In this document: positions 26,018 through 35,623 of the stretch, piece by piece
How positions within the stretch are numbered: the first letter of the stretch is position 1
Layout of the letters: each line of letters begins with the position of its first letter
Source of the DNA: Pirellulaceae bacterium
Lineage (GTDB): Bacteria; Planctomycetota; Planctomycetia; Pirellulales; Pirellulaceae
Reading direction: 5' to 3'
Length of the DNA: 64,000 bases
NCBI GenBank assembly: GCA_028280445.1
Contig: JANQLU010000129.1
Coordinates: forward strand, 1-64,000
The notes under the pieces: model-generated
Databases searched by the model: none
What the model saw: the letters and a program-made list of their open reading frames with translations, nothing else
Told to the model about the DNA's origin: nothing
Made by a program: the position numbers and the translations under genes

Positions 26018-26094
26018 TTTTTGACAGGATCAACAGGATGAACAAGATCGATCACCAAACATCCTGTACATCCTGTTGATCCTGTCTAAAAAAA
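26018..26094. repeat. ATCCTGT-type dispersed hairpin repeat, family E
   Basis: TTTTTGACAGGATCAACAGG on the left, and ATCCTGTACATCCTGTTGAT followed by CCTGTCTAAAAAAA on the right, form a long stem around a central GATCGATC region. It is nested among family C repeats between the sigma factor and SBP56 genes. Confidence 0.85.
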
Positions 26095-26180
26095 CGGTAA
26101 TGCGCGCCAACTCAATTCGTTAACTGATCTAATCTCGCGCGCGATCGTTCGACTCGACAATTCCAATATCTGCTTTGCGA

Positions 26181-26250
26181 GCACCGGCCAATTTTTTCTT
26201 GACTCACGCTTCTCGCTTGCGATTTTAAGGCCGGTGGGAACCGGCCCTAC
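26181..26250. repeat. Palindromic intergenic repeat, family C
   Basis: ACCGGCCAATTTTTT on the left and GGCCGGTGGGAACCGGCCCT on the right, inverted with respect to the copy at 25950-26004. It ends three bases from the stop codon of the SBP56 gene. Confidence 0.75.
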
Positions 26251-26252
26251 GG

Positions 26253-27746
26253 TTAACTCCAGATGTCTGATGTACAGTCACCACCGGGGAACCGCATTTC
26301 GTGGGCGCGGGCGGGGCCATCTGGCTCAGCACCAAAATCAACGTAGAATTTTTCGTTGACTTTCATACCGCCTTTGTCGATATCGCACTCGATTTGCATC
26401 ATGTAACCGCCACCTTTTTTCATGTTGGGATAAAACTGATTATCCCACGGACTGTACAGCGAGTTGGTGACATACAATCGTTTGCCGTCGAGGCTCAATT
26501 GCAGCATTTGCGGTCCGCCTTCGAGTTTTCGATCAATCGACGATTTATGACCGATCAATCCGCCCAACCATAGCTGTCCTGTCAGTTTCGGTTTGGCAGG
26601 ATCGGAAACGTCGTACTGTCGCAAATCTCCATGCAGCCAATTTGAAAAGTACAGATATTTGTCGTCCATCGAAAGGACAAGGTCGGTAATCAAACCGGGG
26701 ATCGGATCGGGCGCTCCGTCAATTTTTACAGGGTCAACAGTGATGACATTGTCCGCCACCCAATTGTTGTCCTTTTTGTACCAATGCCACATCGTACTGC
26801 TGAGTGCTGCACCGACGAAACCGTGCGTGCTCGTGGGATCGTGATGGAATCGAACTTCCAGCGGAATCATTCCCGTTTCTTTCAGATCAATCGATTGAAT
26901 AATCTTTTTCGCTTTCCAATCCCAGAAATGAATATGCCGGCCGTATTTTCCTGCGGCGACATCCGCGGGTTTAAATCCTTGCGCGACTGTCGTAGGTGCC
27001 GCCCATTCGCTGCTGACCATCACATTATGGCGCGGCTGATACCAGAAATCGTAGTTAAAATTCATGCCTGACAAATCGTTTTCCCAACGACCGGTGACCT
27101 GGAATTTGTCGTTTAACAATGCAAAACCGCCTGGAGCATTCCCTTTGGCATCGCCCAAACATGAAATCATAATATTGCCATCGGCCAGACAATGAACCGT
27201 ATGTGGCGCCGACAAGTTTGCTTTTGTAAACAGCTCTTGAGGTTCAATCACCTTGTGGATTTTCGGAGCCTTGGGGTCTTCGGTATCAACGATGTGGATT
27301 CGGCTGGAAGTGATCCCAGGCAATACGATAAACCTGCGATTTTTGCCTTCCTGGCCATGACAACTGCTACATGCATTCCAACCAAAATGATGAAGCTCGT
27401 CGCCAACGTTCGGCATTGGCAAACGATGAATGACCGAACCAAACGTTTTGGAATCAGGATCGCAATCGACGGTCGCCAGGTAATCCGGTTTCTTGACATC
27501 CGTACCGCTGTAAATTCCTGGAACGTAGGCAATGGTTTCCGGCGGCGCCTTTTGCGCATCCTCGACGGTCGCATAAGTTCGACAACAGTCTTCCGTTTCA
27601 GATTTTTTTCCGGAGCCCGGTTGTTTGCTGGATCCAGGTTTTGCCGTTTTCTTGTCAGCTTTTTTCTCTTGCTGACACCCGATTAATCCTGCCGAAGCAC
27701 CAATGGCTGTTGCAGCCGAAGCTTTTAAAAATTCGCGACGTTCCAT
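26253..27746 (-). CDS. Selenium-binding protein SBP56 / methanethiol oxidase family, exported
   Basis: 497 residues. The N-terminus has R-R-E-F-L-K (Tat-like) and a lipobox L-I-G-C, so it is exported and perhaps lipid-anchored. The rest matches SBP56: G-W-N-A-C-S-S-C, S-A-P-H-T-V-H-C-L-A-D-G, V-M-V-S-S-E-W-A-A-P, G-R-H-I-H-F-W-D-W, E-V-R-F-H-H-D-P and the terminal G-G-D-C-T-S-D-I-W-S. Bacterial members (MtoX) oxidise methanethiol with a bound metal; mammalian members bind selenium through the C-S-S-C region. ATG 27746 has GGAGGG nearby and is preferred over 27806. Occurrence in a window with three probable selenoprotein genes is suggestive but not proof of a link. Confidence 0.9.
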   Translation of the reverse strand: MERREFLKASAATAIGASAGLIGCQQEKKADKKTAKPGSSKQPGSGKKSETEDCCRTYATVEDAQKAPPETIAYVPGIYSGTDVKKPDYLATVDCDPDSKTFGSVIHRLPMPNVGDELHHFGWNACSSCHGQEGKNRRFIVLPGITSSRIHIVDTEDPKAPKIHKVIEPQELFTKANLSAPHTVHCLADGNIMISCLGDAKGNAPGGFALLNDKFQVTGRWENDLSGMNFNYDFWYQPRHNVMVSSEWAAPTTVAQGFKPADVAAGKYGRHIHFWDWKAKKIIQSIDLKETGMIPLEVRFHHDPTSTHGFVGAALSSTMWHWYKKDNNWVADNVITVDPVKIDGAPDPIPGLITDLVLSMDDKYLYFSNWLHGDLRQYDVSDPAKPKLTGQLWLGGLIGHKSSIDRKLEGGPQMLQLSLDGKRLYVTNSLYSPWDNQFYPNMKKGGGYMMQIECDIDKGGMKVNEKFYVDFGAEPDGPARAHEMRFPGGDCTSDIWS

Positions 27747-27932
27747 GAATCCCTCCGAGTCGAATGAGATGGTTGATTCCGCTAATTTAACGGAAAACAT
27801 CGTCAATACAACGGTTGCCCGCGGTTTTCAGAAACTGAGGCATTAAACTGATTGCGATCTGTGTGCCAGTATTTACAATGCGACTGGGGATTGGGGCATA
27901 GCCCGATCGACGAATTCGTTCATCTTGAGGGG

Positions 27933-29210
27933 ATGATGTTTCGACGATTTTTTCTGAATTGCTTGTCAATTCCGGTTTGTTGTCTGGCTTTGTGTTCGAC
28001 GGCGCTGGCTCAAAGCAACGCTTATGACACGGTGGTGGGAACTGGAGATTCCGCAAATCGAGTCGATATCATTTTTATCGGCGATGGTTATCAGAGCAAC
28101 GAATTGGAAACGGATTACGTTAACCACATCGACAATACCATTAACCATTTCTTCACCCAGGCTCCACTATCTCGTTATCAAAATTTCTTTAACGTCCATC
28201 GGGTAAACGTTGCCAGTAATGAATCCGGCGCCGACAAACCATTGGACGGTATTTTTGTCGATACGGCGTTGGACGCCAGTTATTCCTACGGCGGCAGCGT
28301 CGAACGTTGTTTGTATTTCAATACGACGAAAGCGAACAATGCCGTTAACGCTGCGTTGTCGGGAACCAGTATCGATGTCGACATGCGGCTAGGTACCGTA
28401 AACGATTCGAAATACGGAGGATGCGGCGGCCAATGGGGTGTCTATGCCGGAGCTAACGGCGCCGCGAACGAAATTGCGTTACATGAAATCGGACATTCAT
28501 TCGCTAATCTCGCCGACGAGTACTTTTATAACGACGACCATTACAACGGCAGCGAACCCAGTCGATGGAATTTGACAACCGTTGTTGGCAATGGTTCCAA
28601 CGGTGGCAAATGGGATCGCTGGTTAGGCTATGTCGATCCGGACACCGACATCGGCGCGATCGGTTATTACGAAGGTGGAGGTTATCACAAAACAGGGATT
28701 TATCGCCCAAGTGACAATTCAAAAATGCGCGCGTTAAACCGTCCGTTTGATGCCATCAGTCGCGAAAAACTTATCCATGAAATCTACGAAGAAGTCGATC
28801 CGTTGGATGATTGGCAAGACAATTCCAACACGCTGATCGACCCGTCGGAGATTTGGGTCGACGTTATCGATACGGATGTTATCGAAATCGAATGGTTTGT
28901 CGACGGAATTTCGTATGGCGTCTTGGGAGAAAATTTTGACATTCAATCGTTGGGCCTGGCAGCCGGCGACTACGAAGTCCAAGCGTATGCTTATGACACG
29001 TTGATTCAAAACTCGAACACTGGAAATTCGTTGGATTGGTGGCGATTGGATGCCACTCCATTAGAACAACGCGTGACCTGGAATGTTTCGCTCTCGGCGA
29101 TTCCTGAACCGGGGACCGGTGTCGTCATCGTCTTGTTAGGCGGATTCGTATTGGCACGACATCGACGACGACGGTGCTGGGTCGCGCTGATTAATTCGGA
29201 AAGGTTCTAG
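27933..29210 (+). CDS. M64-family metallopeptidase with PEP-CTERM anchor
   Basis: 425 residues. Signal peptide 1-26. The zinc site is H-E-I-G-H-S-F-A-N-L-A-D-E-Y at about 182-195, the IgA-peptidase M64 signature (HExxH with downstream D-E-Y). An immunoglobulin-like segment follows. The end has I-P-E-P-G-T-G, a hydrophobic helix and R-H-R-R-R-R, a PEP-CTERM signal, with about 12 extra residues after the basic cluster. The peptidase is probably displayed at the cell surface. Start chosen at ATG 27933 (or 27936) after a TTGAGGGG site. A family A repeat follows. Confidence 0.85.
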   Translation: MMFRRFFLNCLSIPVCCLALCSTALAQSNAYDTVVGTGDSANRVDIIFIGDGYQSNELETDYVNHIDNTINHFFTQAPLSRYQNFFNVHRVNVASNESGADKPLDGIFVDTALDASYSYGGSVERCLYFNTTKANNAVNAALSGTSIDVDMRLGTVNDSKYGGCGGQWGVYAGANGAANEIALHEIGHSFANLADEYFYNDDHYNGSEPSRWNLTTVVGNGSNGGKWDRWLGYVDPDTDIGAIGYYEGGGYHKTGIYRPSDNSKMRALNRPFDAISREKLIHEIYEEVDPLDDWQDNSNTLIDPSEIWVDVIDTDVIEIEWFVDGISYGVLGENFDIQSLGLAAGDYEVQAYAYDTLIQNSNTGNSLDWWRLDATPLEQRVTWNVSLSAIPEPGTGVVIVLLGGFVLARHRRRRCWVALINSERF

Positions 29211-29217
29211 TTTGAGC

Positions 29218-29280
29218 TGAGCGGCAAGGCGCTGCCGCCGGTAAACCCTCGAATACCGGCGGCTAGCGCCTTGCCGCTCA
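29218..29280. repeat. Palindromic intergenic repeat, family A
   Basis: TGAGCGGCAAGGCGC on the left and GCGCCTTGCCGCTCA on the right enclose inner arms GCCGCCGGTA / TACCGGCGGC. It matches the element at 38-90 and lies between converging genes. Confidence 0.85.
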
Positions 29281-29297
29281 CATTTGATCAACGCGAC

Positions 29298-29876
29298 CTA
29301 ACGAATTAACTCGTGGTCCAACAAATCGAAACTATTGAAAAAGTAGTCGATTTCATCGTTATCCAGAGCACCTTTGTCGACATTGCTGGTCAACACATAA
29401 ACGCGCTGCCCGGTGATGTAGATCCGCGCGAGTTGATAAAACGTGCTTGTCTTGTGCGCAAATGAGCGACAGTAAACACTGTCAGCCGGCTTGGTCGTTT
29501 GTGAAAAAACACTTTGATCGTTTCCTTGCAAGAATTTTTCGACATCGTCTGCGTATTTTTGATCGCTAATCGATGAATCGCGCGGCGAGACCTCGACTGA
29601 AAACGATGGGCCATGTTGTTGGAAAACAATGGCTTTGTCATTTTTGAACTCACCTTCTGATGGCAAGGCAAACTGACATTGATGGTTCTCCGATTTGATC
29701 GTCGACCAACCGTTGATCAGAGTAGATGGTTTTTTAAATTCAGACAGGATGATGGCAATTCTCGCTTCGTCTTCGGCCGACGTGTCGACGACTTCGCGGG
29801 TGCTGGATTTTTTTCCACAACCCGACAACAGTGCTGCCATCGATATCAAACTGATTAACCACAACCGTTGTTTCAT
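29298..29876 (-). CDS. Small lipoprotein, unknown function
   Basis: 192 residues. Signal peptide ends at a lipobox L-L-S-G-C-G (about residue 19). The mature part has a P-S-E-G-E-F strand and a D-Q-K-Y-A-D-D-V-E-K-F-L-Q helix, with a C-terminal D-E-I-D-Y-F-F-N-S-F motif like that of small planctomycete lipoproteins. It lies 16 bases downstream of an SDR gene and may be co-transcribed. No function can be assigned. Confidence 0.7.
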   Translation of the reverse strand: MKQRLWLISLISMAALLSGCGKKSSTREVVDTSAEDEARIAIILSEFKKPSTLINGWSTIKSENHQCQFALPSEGEFKNDKAIVFQQHGPSFSVEVSPRDSSISDQKYADDVEKFLQGNDQSVFSQTTKPADSVYCRSFAHKTSTFYQLARIYITGQRVYVLTSNVDKGALDNDEIDYFFNSFDLLDHELIR

Positions 29877-29892
29877 CACTATACTTTTGAAA

Positions 29893-30684
29893 TTATTGAG
29901 CGTGTTTTTTCATTAAGTAATTGGCCAGGGGCGGGCAAAAACGATCCAGCCAAACCAGAGACTTGCCACCGGCCGACAAAATAATCTCGTGTTTGCCGCG
30001 TTTCATCGCTTTGATCGTTTTGGCTGCGACCTGCTCGGGTGACATCGGCGTTCCCAGTTTCGGATTTTTGCCACTGGCATCTTCTAAAACCGAGTCAAAA
30101 AACTCACTTGCGGTTGTACTGGGGCTGACCAACAACACATCGATATTTTGTTTTGAAAGTTCCGCTCGGAGCGAATCGCTGAATCCATGCACTGCAAATT
30201 TACTGGCACAATACTCGCTTTTGAGTGGAACCGCGCGATGGCCCAGGACGCTGCTGATGTTAACAATCATTGGCTGTTTCGACGATTTCAATAAATGCGG
30301 GATGGCGACACGAGTCATTTCAGTCAACGCAAAAAAGTTGACTTCCATGATTTTACGCAATCGTTCTTCGGATGCTTCTGAAAAATTCCCGATCGCCCCA
30401 ACACCCGCATTATTCACCAAAATATCGATGCCGCCAAATTCGTTAACCGTCTCACTAACAATTCGCTGACGTGTATCCGACTCGGTCACGTCTCCAACAA
30501 TGATTTTCAGCTGGCCACCGTTATTCTCAATCGCGTTTTTCAGTTCTTCGAGCCGATCCGCGCGTCGAGCATTAGCAACGATTCGAGCGCCTTGTGCAGA
30601 CAACTGAATCGCCAATTGTTTCCCGATGCCGCTGGATGCACCCGTAATGACAACAACTGAATCTTTGATTTGACGGCGAGACAT
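29893..30684 (-). CDS. Short-chain dehydrogenase/reductase (SDR)
   Basis: 263 residues. N-terminal T-G-A-S-S-G-I-G-K cofactor motif, N-N-A-G at about 91, catalytic Ser in N-I-S-S-V, and Y-C-A-S-K (Tyr-x3-Lys). A classical SDR, probably NADP(H)-dependent from the A-N-A-R-R-A-D-R segment. The substrate cannot be told. It shares a strand and short gap with the lipoprotein gene downstream. Confidence 0.9.
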   Translation of the reverse strand: MSRRQIKDSVVVITGASSGIGKQLAIQLSAQGARIVANARRADRLEELKNAIENNGGQLKIIVGDVTESDTRQRIVSETVNEFGGIDILVNNAGVGAIGNFSEASEERLRKIMEVNFFALTEMTRVAIPHLLKSSKQPMIVNISSVLGHRAVPLKSEYCASKFAVHGFSDSLRAELSKQNIDVLLVSPSTTASEFFDSVLEDASGKNPKLGTPMSPEQVAAKTIKAMKRGKHEIILSAGGKSLVWLDRFCPPLANYLMKKHAQ

Positions 30685-30714
30685 CGAGCCTGTTTTTTGT
30701 GTGAATTAAATTCA

Positions 30715-32052
30715 TCAAGACGCTTGTTGCCTGTCGGCTACCGTTAGTTCCGGCAAAGATTCTACACCGTTTGGTTTGATGTCGCGAATGGCAACGGATG
30801 GGTCGTTAATGCGGCCGAGGTATTTGTCGGGCAGGCGGCATCGGATCGTGACGCGATCATTGTTGTAATCGGTCGATTGCACTTCGCCGTTGGCTGCCAA
30901 GTAAGCCAACAGTTTGCCATCGCTGGCATTGGCCTCGATTTCGACGTAGCGAAATGTTCGACTCAACGCATCGCTAACGGCGCGGGCGAATCGATCAAAC
31001 CCGGTTTTGGTTTTGGCGCTGATTTGAATGGCGTTGGGATAGCGAGCATTGACAGCCTCGAGCAGACCGGAGTCTTCAACCGCATCGATTTTGTTCAGAA
31101 CAAGCAGTGTATCTTTTTCTTCGATACCCAATTCACGCAGCACATCGAACACCGAAGCGATTTGTTCCAGAACCGCCGGGTTGCTGGCGTCAGCGACGTG
31201 CAATAACAGATCGGCCTGATGTGCTTCCTCAAGTGTCGCTTTGAAACTGGCAATGAGTTTGTGAGGCAAATCGCGAATGAATCCGACGGTATCACTGAGC
31301 AACACCGGCCCCCAACTTGGCAAATGCCAACGCCGCGTTCGGGTGTCGAGTGTCGCAAACAATTTATCTTCGGCCAGCACTTTGGCATCGGTCAATGAAT
31401 TCATCAACGTGCTTTTGCCGGCATTGGTGTAACCGACCAACGAAACCGTCATGTGGCCTCGCCGCGAACGAACCTGCCGTTCCTTTCGCTTCTGAACTTT
31501 TTTGAGTTCCGCTTTGAGCTCGTGAATCCGTTTTTCGACCAGACGGCGGTCAACCTCCAATTGTTTTTCACCCGGCCCACGCATGCCCACACCCATTTTG
31601 AGTCGCGACAGGTGAGTCCACATTCGTTTCAAACGCGGCAGCGAATATTCGAGTTGAGCGAGTTCGACGGCCAGGCGACTTTCCAATGTTTGCGCGTGCG
31701 TCGCAAAGATATCTAAAATCAACTCCGTTCGGTCGAGCACTTTGACCTTGAGCGCTTGTTCCAGATTCCGCGTTTGAGCCGGAGTCAGATCATTATCAAA
31801 AATGACAATGTCCGCTTCATGAAATTCCACCAGTCGTTGCAGTTCGTCGACTTTACCGCGACCCAAATAAGTCGTCATGTCTGGTTTTTCACGACGTTGT
31901 GTCAACGAGCCAGCAACGGTCGCTCCGGCTGTGGTGGCCAATCCATGTAGCTCATCCAGAGGCCTGACCTCAAAAGAGTCCTGAGGTAAAAACACGCGCA
32001 CCAATACAGCTACTTCGTTGTCGACGGCCTGAGCCCTATCTCGATCGTGCAC
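30715..32052 (-). CDS. hflX: GTPase HflX
   Basis: 445 residues. HflX N-terminal domain (T-Y-L-G-R-G-K-V-D-E-L, D-N-D-L-T-P-A-Q-T-R-N-L) then a G domain with G-Y-T-N-A-G-K-S-T, D-T-V-G-F-I-R-D-L-P and N-K-I-D. HflX splits or rescues stalled ribosomes during stress. Start GTG 32052. A C-terminal extension is normal. A standalone gene; no hfq nearby. Confidence 0.93.
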   Translation of the reverse strand: MHDRDRAQAVDNEVAVLVRVFLPQDSFEVRPLDELHGLATTAGATVAGSLTQRREKPDMTTYLGRGKVDELQRLVEFHEADIVIFDNDLTPAQTRNLEQALKVKVLDRTELILDIFATHAQTLESRLAVELAQLEYSLPRLKRMWTHLSRLKMGVGMRGPGEKQLEVDRRLVEKRIHELKAELKKVQKRKERQVRSRRGHMTVSLVGYTNAGKSTLMNSLTDAKVLAEDKLFATLDTRTRRWHLPSWGPVLLSDTVGFIRDLPHKLIASFKATLEEAHQADLLLHVADASNPAVLEQIASVFDVLRELGIEEKDTLLVLNKIDAVEDSGLLEAVNARYPNAIQISAKTKTGFDRFARAVSDALSRTFRYVEIEANASDGKLLAYLAANGEVQSTDYNNDRVTIRCRLPDKYLGRINDPSVAIRDIKPNGVESLPELTVADRQQAS

Positions 32053-32153
32053 GTTTTAGATTCGTTCCGTTGTTCAGTGAATGAATTGATACTTCTATTT
32101 TCACCACAAATGACTTTGGGGAAAAGTACAAATTCAGCCACGAAGGTTCGGAA

Positions 32154-33062
32154 CTATTTCTTGATTTTGCCTGAGTCGCCAGCTTTTGCCTTTGTTTTGT
32201 CCGCTTTGTCAGTTTTCTTGGACGAATCGGATTTTGCCCCGTCTTTGCCTTTGGCAGGTTTTTTTCCTTCTTTTTTGATCTCAGGTTTCAAATACAGCAG
32301 CACTGGAGTCCCCAATGCCGGAATTTTTTCCGAATTTGCCTCCCAAATCAGGTCATCGGCCGATGCCGAGCTTTTAATCGGCAGATCCAAAGTCGCCGAC
32401 GCAAAATTGGAAACGCAAACAAAATCGCCCGAATCGCCGTAATAGAATTTTTCGCCAGTGTCCGGATCCGTCCACACCATGCTGCCGCCGAAAACAAAAT
32501 CAATATCAAGTTTCTTTTTCGTTTTGGCGTTTTTAATCATATCCTGAGCGCGACACTTTACTCGTTTCCCATCTTTCATCCAGACCACGGTCAATTCCAC
32601 CTTGGGACCGGCGGCCGGTACATATTTCGGATCGAACAAAACGGGGTGTCCCGGTTTGGCTCCGACAGCAATCAATCCGGCGTGTACTTCGGACGAAAGT
32701 GCGTTTACGGTCACTATCGATTCGTGCGATTTGGCTTCCATACAACACGCAAATAATTCGAGCATCCCTTTTTCCAGGCAGATTTTGCCTTTGACAATCA
32801 CTTGTTTGTTTTTGAAATCTGCCCAGACTTCGCGTTTTTTTGCCAGCCGAACCCAATGTTTGGGGATTTCGAATTCACCATGTTTAGATTTTTTGGTTTT
32901 TGAATTATCTTTCGATTCCTGTTGTTTGTCAGATTTGTCCTGCTTGTCAGATTTGTTTTCCTGTTGAACAACGGATTTTTTTGAATCCGTTTTTTCTTGC
33001 GGTTCAATTGAAACAGCTAACCCCAAGACGCAAAGCAAAATAAAAGTTACGCAAATTTTCAT
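32154..33062 (-). CDS. YdjY-domain protein, exported
   Basis: 302 residues. Signal peptide 1-18, then a Lys/Gln/Ser-rich linker (about 22-60), a YdjY-like domain (about 65-255) with V-W-A-D-F, E-V-H-A-G-L-I-A-V-G-A-K-P-G-H-P-V and C-V-S-N-F-A-S-A-T-L-D-L-P, and a Lys-rich tail. The family is widespread in planctomycetes with no firm function; a periplasmic or surface role is likely. ATG 33062 is preferred; the ORF upstream to 33179 lacks a signal. Confidence 0.8.
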   Translation of the reverse strand: MKICVTFILLCVLGLAVSIEPQEKTDSKKSVVQQENKSDKQDKSDKQQESKDNSKTKKSKHGEFEIPKHWVRLAKKREVWADFKNKQVIVKGKICLEKGMLELFACCMEAKSHESIVTVNALSSEVHAGLIAVGAKPGHPVLFDPKYVPAAGPKVELTVVWMKDGKRVKCRAQDMIKNAKTKKKLDIDFVFGGSMVWTDPDTGEKFYYGDSGDFVCVSNFASATLDLPIKSSASADDLIWEANSEKIPALGTPVLLYLKPEIKKEGKKPAKGKDGAKSDSSKKTDKADKTKAKAGDSGKIKK

Positions 33063-33260
33063 AACTAGTCCCGATAGCGAAAAAACAATTCTTGTTTCAT
33101 GATAAAGATATGAATGAACCATTGCACTGGCAATGAATTCGAAACCATCCAAATATTGAGCAATTTTGGTTCCAAACACGATTCAGTTGCCCAGACCGCT
33201 GTAGAACGCGATTATTTCGGTCTTTGGGGCAAATAACATATAAAATATACGTCGAAGGAA

Positions 33261-34913
33261 ATGACACCGTTGTCGAAACATGCGTCGAAAGTCGAGAATC
33301 ACCGGGAAATCCCCAATTGGGACCAATGGCGACACTGTTTGGCGGCCAACGAGTCGGCGGTAATCGAAAACTTCAAAATCCCGGCAAAACGTAACCCGTT
33401 GTTTTGGAATCTGCCTCGCGGTGAGATTGACATTGGGATTGCGTTTTTGAAAGCTATTGAAAAACCGGGGTTTGAATTTCTATCCGCCGATTTTCGAGAC
33501 CGCGATTTCGCTTTGGCTTATAGCGCGCATCGTTTGATCGCGACTCAGTCCGATCAGCAGCAATGGGAAAGTTTGGTCGATTTTCTGATCGACCAGATCG
33601 AAATCTGTGACAACCCGTGCTCGCTGGCCAATCAAATCCGCTCGATTGAATTACCGCTGGCGATCGCCGCGAATCTCCCGACGCTGGAGAATTCAGATGA
33701 TCTTGCCAGCCGCGCTGTCGAACGTTTTGAATACAGTATGCAAACACATGTTAGCGCTGCAGGTCTGCTGGACTCCGATGTGATCGAACAATCTGCCGCC
33801 GTCGCCGCATGCTGGACACGATCCCGAATGTTGATGGATGCATTGGGCATCGATTTTTCCAGCGTGGAATCCAATGAAGATTTTGATTCGTTTCTCAATC
33901 AATTGATTTCTCTTACGCGCCGCAATCGGACGTTTCTATTTTCCGACCAGCGGATCAAATTGTCGAAATCTTTTCTTGAAACGGCTCAGTCGTTTTGCCG
34001 CGATACGACGGCGGTCAACAAATTGCAATTGACGATTGATCCTGCGGCCCAGTCCAGAGCATTGATCACTGGTTTTGATGAAATTGGCGTTTGCTGTGAA
34101 ACCGCCAATGTCGCTGTCTTGCGCGATTATTGGATGCGCAAATCCAACGTTCTGGCAGTTCGATTTGGCCAACAGGCATGTGATCTACAATTGAGCAATG
34201 GCAGTTTGTTGTTTTCCGGACCGGTCAAAACCGAGCTGCGATTTGACGATGAAATCTGTGAACAATCATCCCATTGGAGCGTCGTCTGTTGGCATCAAGA
34301 CGATGATGTCGAGTTTCTCGAATTGGAAGCCGATTTCGGCCCGTTGACCCTACAGAGATTTTTCTTGTTGGCGCGTGACGATCAATTTTGCCTGATCGGT
34401 GACACGGTCAAAACGGTCGACGCGGGAACCATTTCACACAAAATTGAATTGCCGATTTCATCGCAAATCGTACCCATGCAAGAAACTCAGAACACTGAGT
34501 TCTATTTGAAGGAACAAGAAAAAATCAAAAGCCTGGTGATGCCGTTGCGGATGGAAGAATGGATGACGAAATCCAATCGAGAAAACTGGCGTGTTCAACA
34601 ATCGCATTTGAGGTTGCGAATTTGCGAACATGGCGGCGCATTGCATAATTCGGTGTTTATCGATCTGAGTCCAAAGCGGAGTCAAAAACCGAGGACGTGG
34701 CGTCAATTGTCGGTTGCCGAAAACCTGGCCACTTGCCCGTCGACGGAAGTCGTTGCATTTCGGATTCGCGTCGGCAAGCAACAATGGATCGTTTATCGTT
34801 CGATGAAAGAGCCGGCTAATCGAACATTCATGGGACAAAATCATTGCTGCGAGTTATATGTTGGCCGATTCAATGGCGAAGGTGACGTTGCAGAGTTGTT
34901 GACGGTAGAGTAA
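33261..34913 (+). CDS. Conserved hypothetical protein, 550 aa
   Basis: 550 residues, no signal peptide and no membrane segment. The first half is helical; the second half (about 270-550) is beta-rich. No catalytic motif was recognised. It lies two bases upstream of yggS in the same direction, so the two are likely co-transcribed. A polysaccharide- or envelope-related role is possible, but not shown. Codon use resembles its neighbours. Confidence 0.6.
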   Translation: MTPLSKHASKVENHREIPNWDQWRHCLAANESAVIENFKIPAKRNPLFWNLPRGEIDIGIAFLKAIEKPGFEFLSADFRDRDFALAYSAHRLIATQSDQQQWESLVDFLIDQIEICDNPCSLANQIRSIELPLAIAANLPTLENSDDLASRAVERFEYSMQTHVSAAGLLDSDVIEQSAAVAACWTRSRMLMDALGIDFSSVESNEDFDSFLNQLISLTRRNRTFLFSDQRIKLSKSFLETAQSFCRDTTAVNKLQLTIDPAAQSRALITGFDEIGVCCETANVAVLRDYWMRKSNVLAVRFGQQACDLQLSNGSLLFSGPVKTELRFDDEICEQSSHWSVVCWHQDDDVEFLELEADFGPLTLQRFFLLARDDQFCLIGDTVKTVDAGTISHKIELPISSQIVPMQETQNTEFYLKEQEKIKSLVMPLRMEEWMTKSNRENWRVQQSHLRLRICEHGGALHNSVFIDLSPKRSQKPRTWRQLSVAENLATCPSTEVVAFRIRVGKQQWIVYRSMKEPANRTFMGQNHCCELYVGRFNGEGDVAELLTVE

Positions 34914-34915
34914 CC

Positions 34916-35623
34916 ATGTCGAACGAAAAAATCATTGCCCAAAATGTCCTACAAGTTCTTGATCGTATCGAGAAAGCGGCAGAGAATTCGGACCGCCGCG
35001 GGTCCGATGTGCAAATGGTTGCCGTGACCAAATATGTTGGCATGGAAATCGTCGACCACCTTTATCGGGCAGGTGTTCGGTTGTTTGGCGAAAGTCGCCC
35101 TCAAGTTTTGTGGGATAAAGTTGAACAATCAAATTATGACGATGTTAGGTGGCATTTGATCGGTCACTTGCAACGCAACAAAGTGAAACGAACCATTGGC
35201 AAGGTGGAACTCATCCATTCGGTCGACAGTCTTCGTTTACTGGAGGAAATCGATCGATGCAGTCGTGAGCAGCAACGCCCGACTAACATTTTGCTCGAAG
35301 TCAATATCTCCGGTGAGTCGGCAAAACATGGCCTGCAAACCGACCAGCTGCGAGAGATGATCGATCGGTCGTTGGAAACCGATTTTGTCACCGTGTGCGG
35401 ATTCATGGGGATGGGCGGATTGGCCAGTACAGAATCAGAGGTTCGCGCTGAATTCGCAAGCCTTCGCCAAACGCGCGACCAAATGCGCGATGCCTATCAA
35501 AGTGAATCGATCGAACTCGAACATCTATCGATGGGGATGAGCAGCGATTTTGAATTGGCCATCGCCGAAGGCGCGACGATGGTGCGCATTGGATCGATTT
35601 TGTTTGACGGCATCCAACGATGA
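34916..35623 (+). CDS. yggS: YggS-family pyridoxal-phosphate-binding protein
   Basis: 235 residues. PLP-Lys in V-A-V-T-K-Y-V at about residue 39; F-G-E-S-R, W-H-L-I-G-H-L-Q-R-N-K, H-S-V-D-S and M-G-M-S-S-D-F are the family signatures. A small PLP-homeostasis protein with a TIM-barrel fold. Its last four bases overlap the start of the DUF167 gene (ATGA), a common pair in bacteria. The upstream hypothetical gene ends two bases before it. Confidence 0.93.
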   Translation: MSNEKIIAQNVLQVLDRIEKAAENSDRRGSDVQMVAVTKYVGMEIVDHLYRAGVRLFGESRPQVLWDKVEQSNYDDVRWHLIGHLQRNKVKRTIGKVELIHSVDSLRLLEEIDRCSREQQRPTNILLEVNISGESAKHGLQTDQLREMIDRSLETDFVTVCGFMGMGGLASTESEVRAEFASLRQTRDQMRDAYQSESIELEHLSMGMSSDFELAIAEGATMVRIGSILFDGIQR

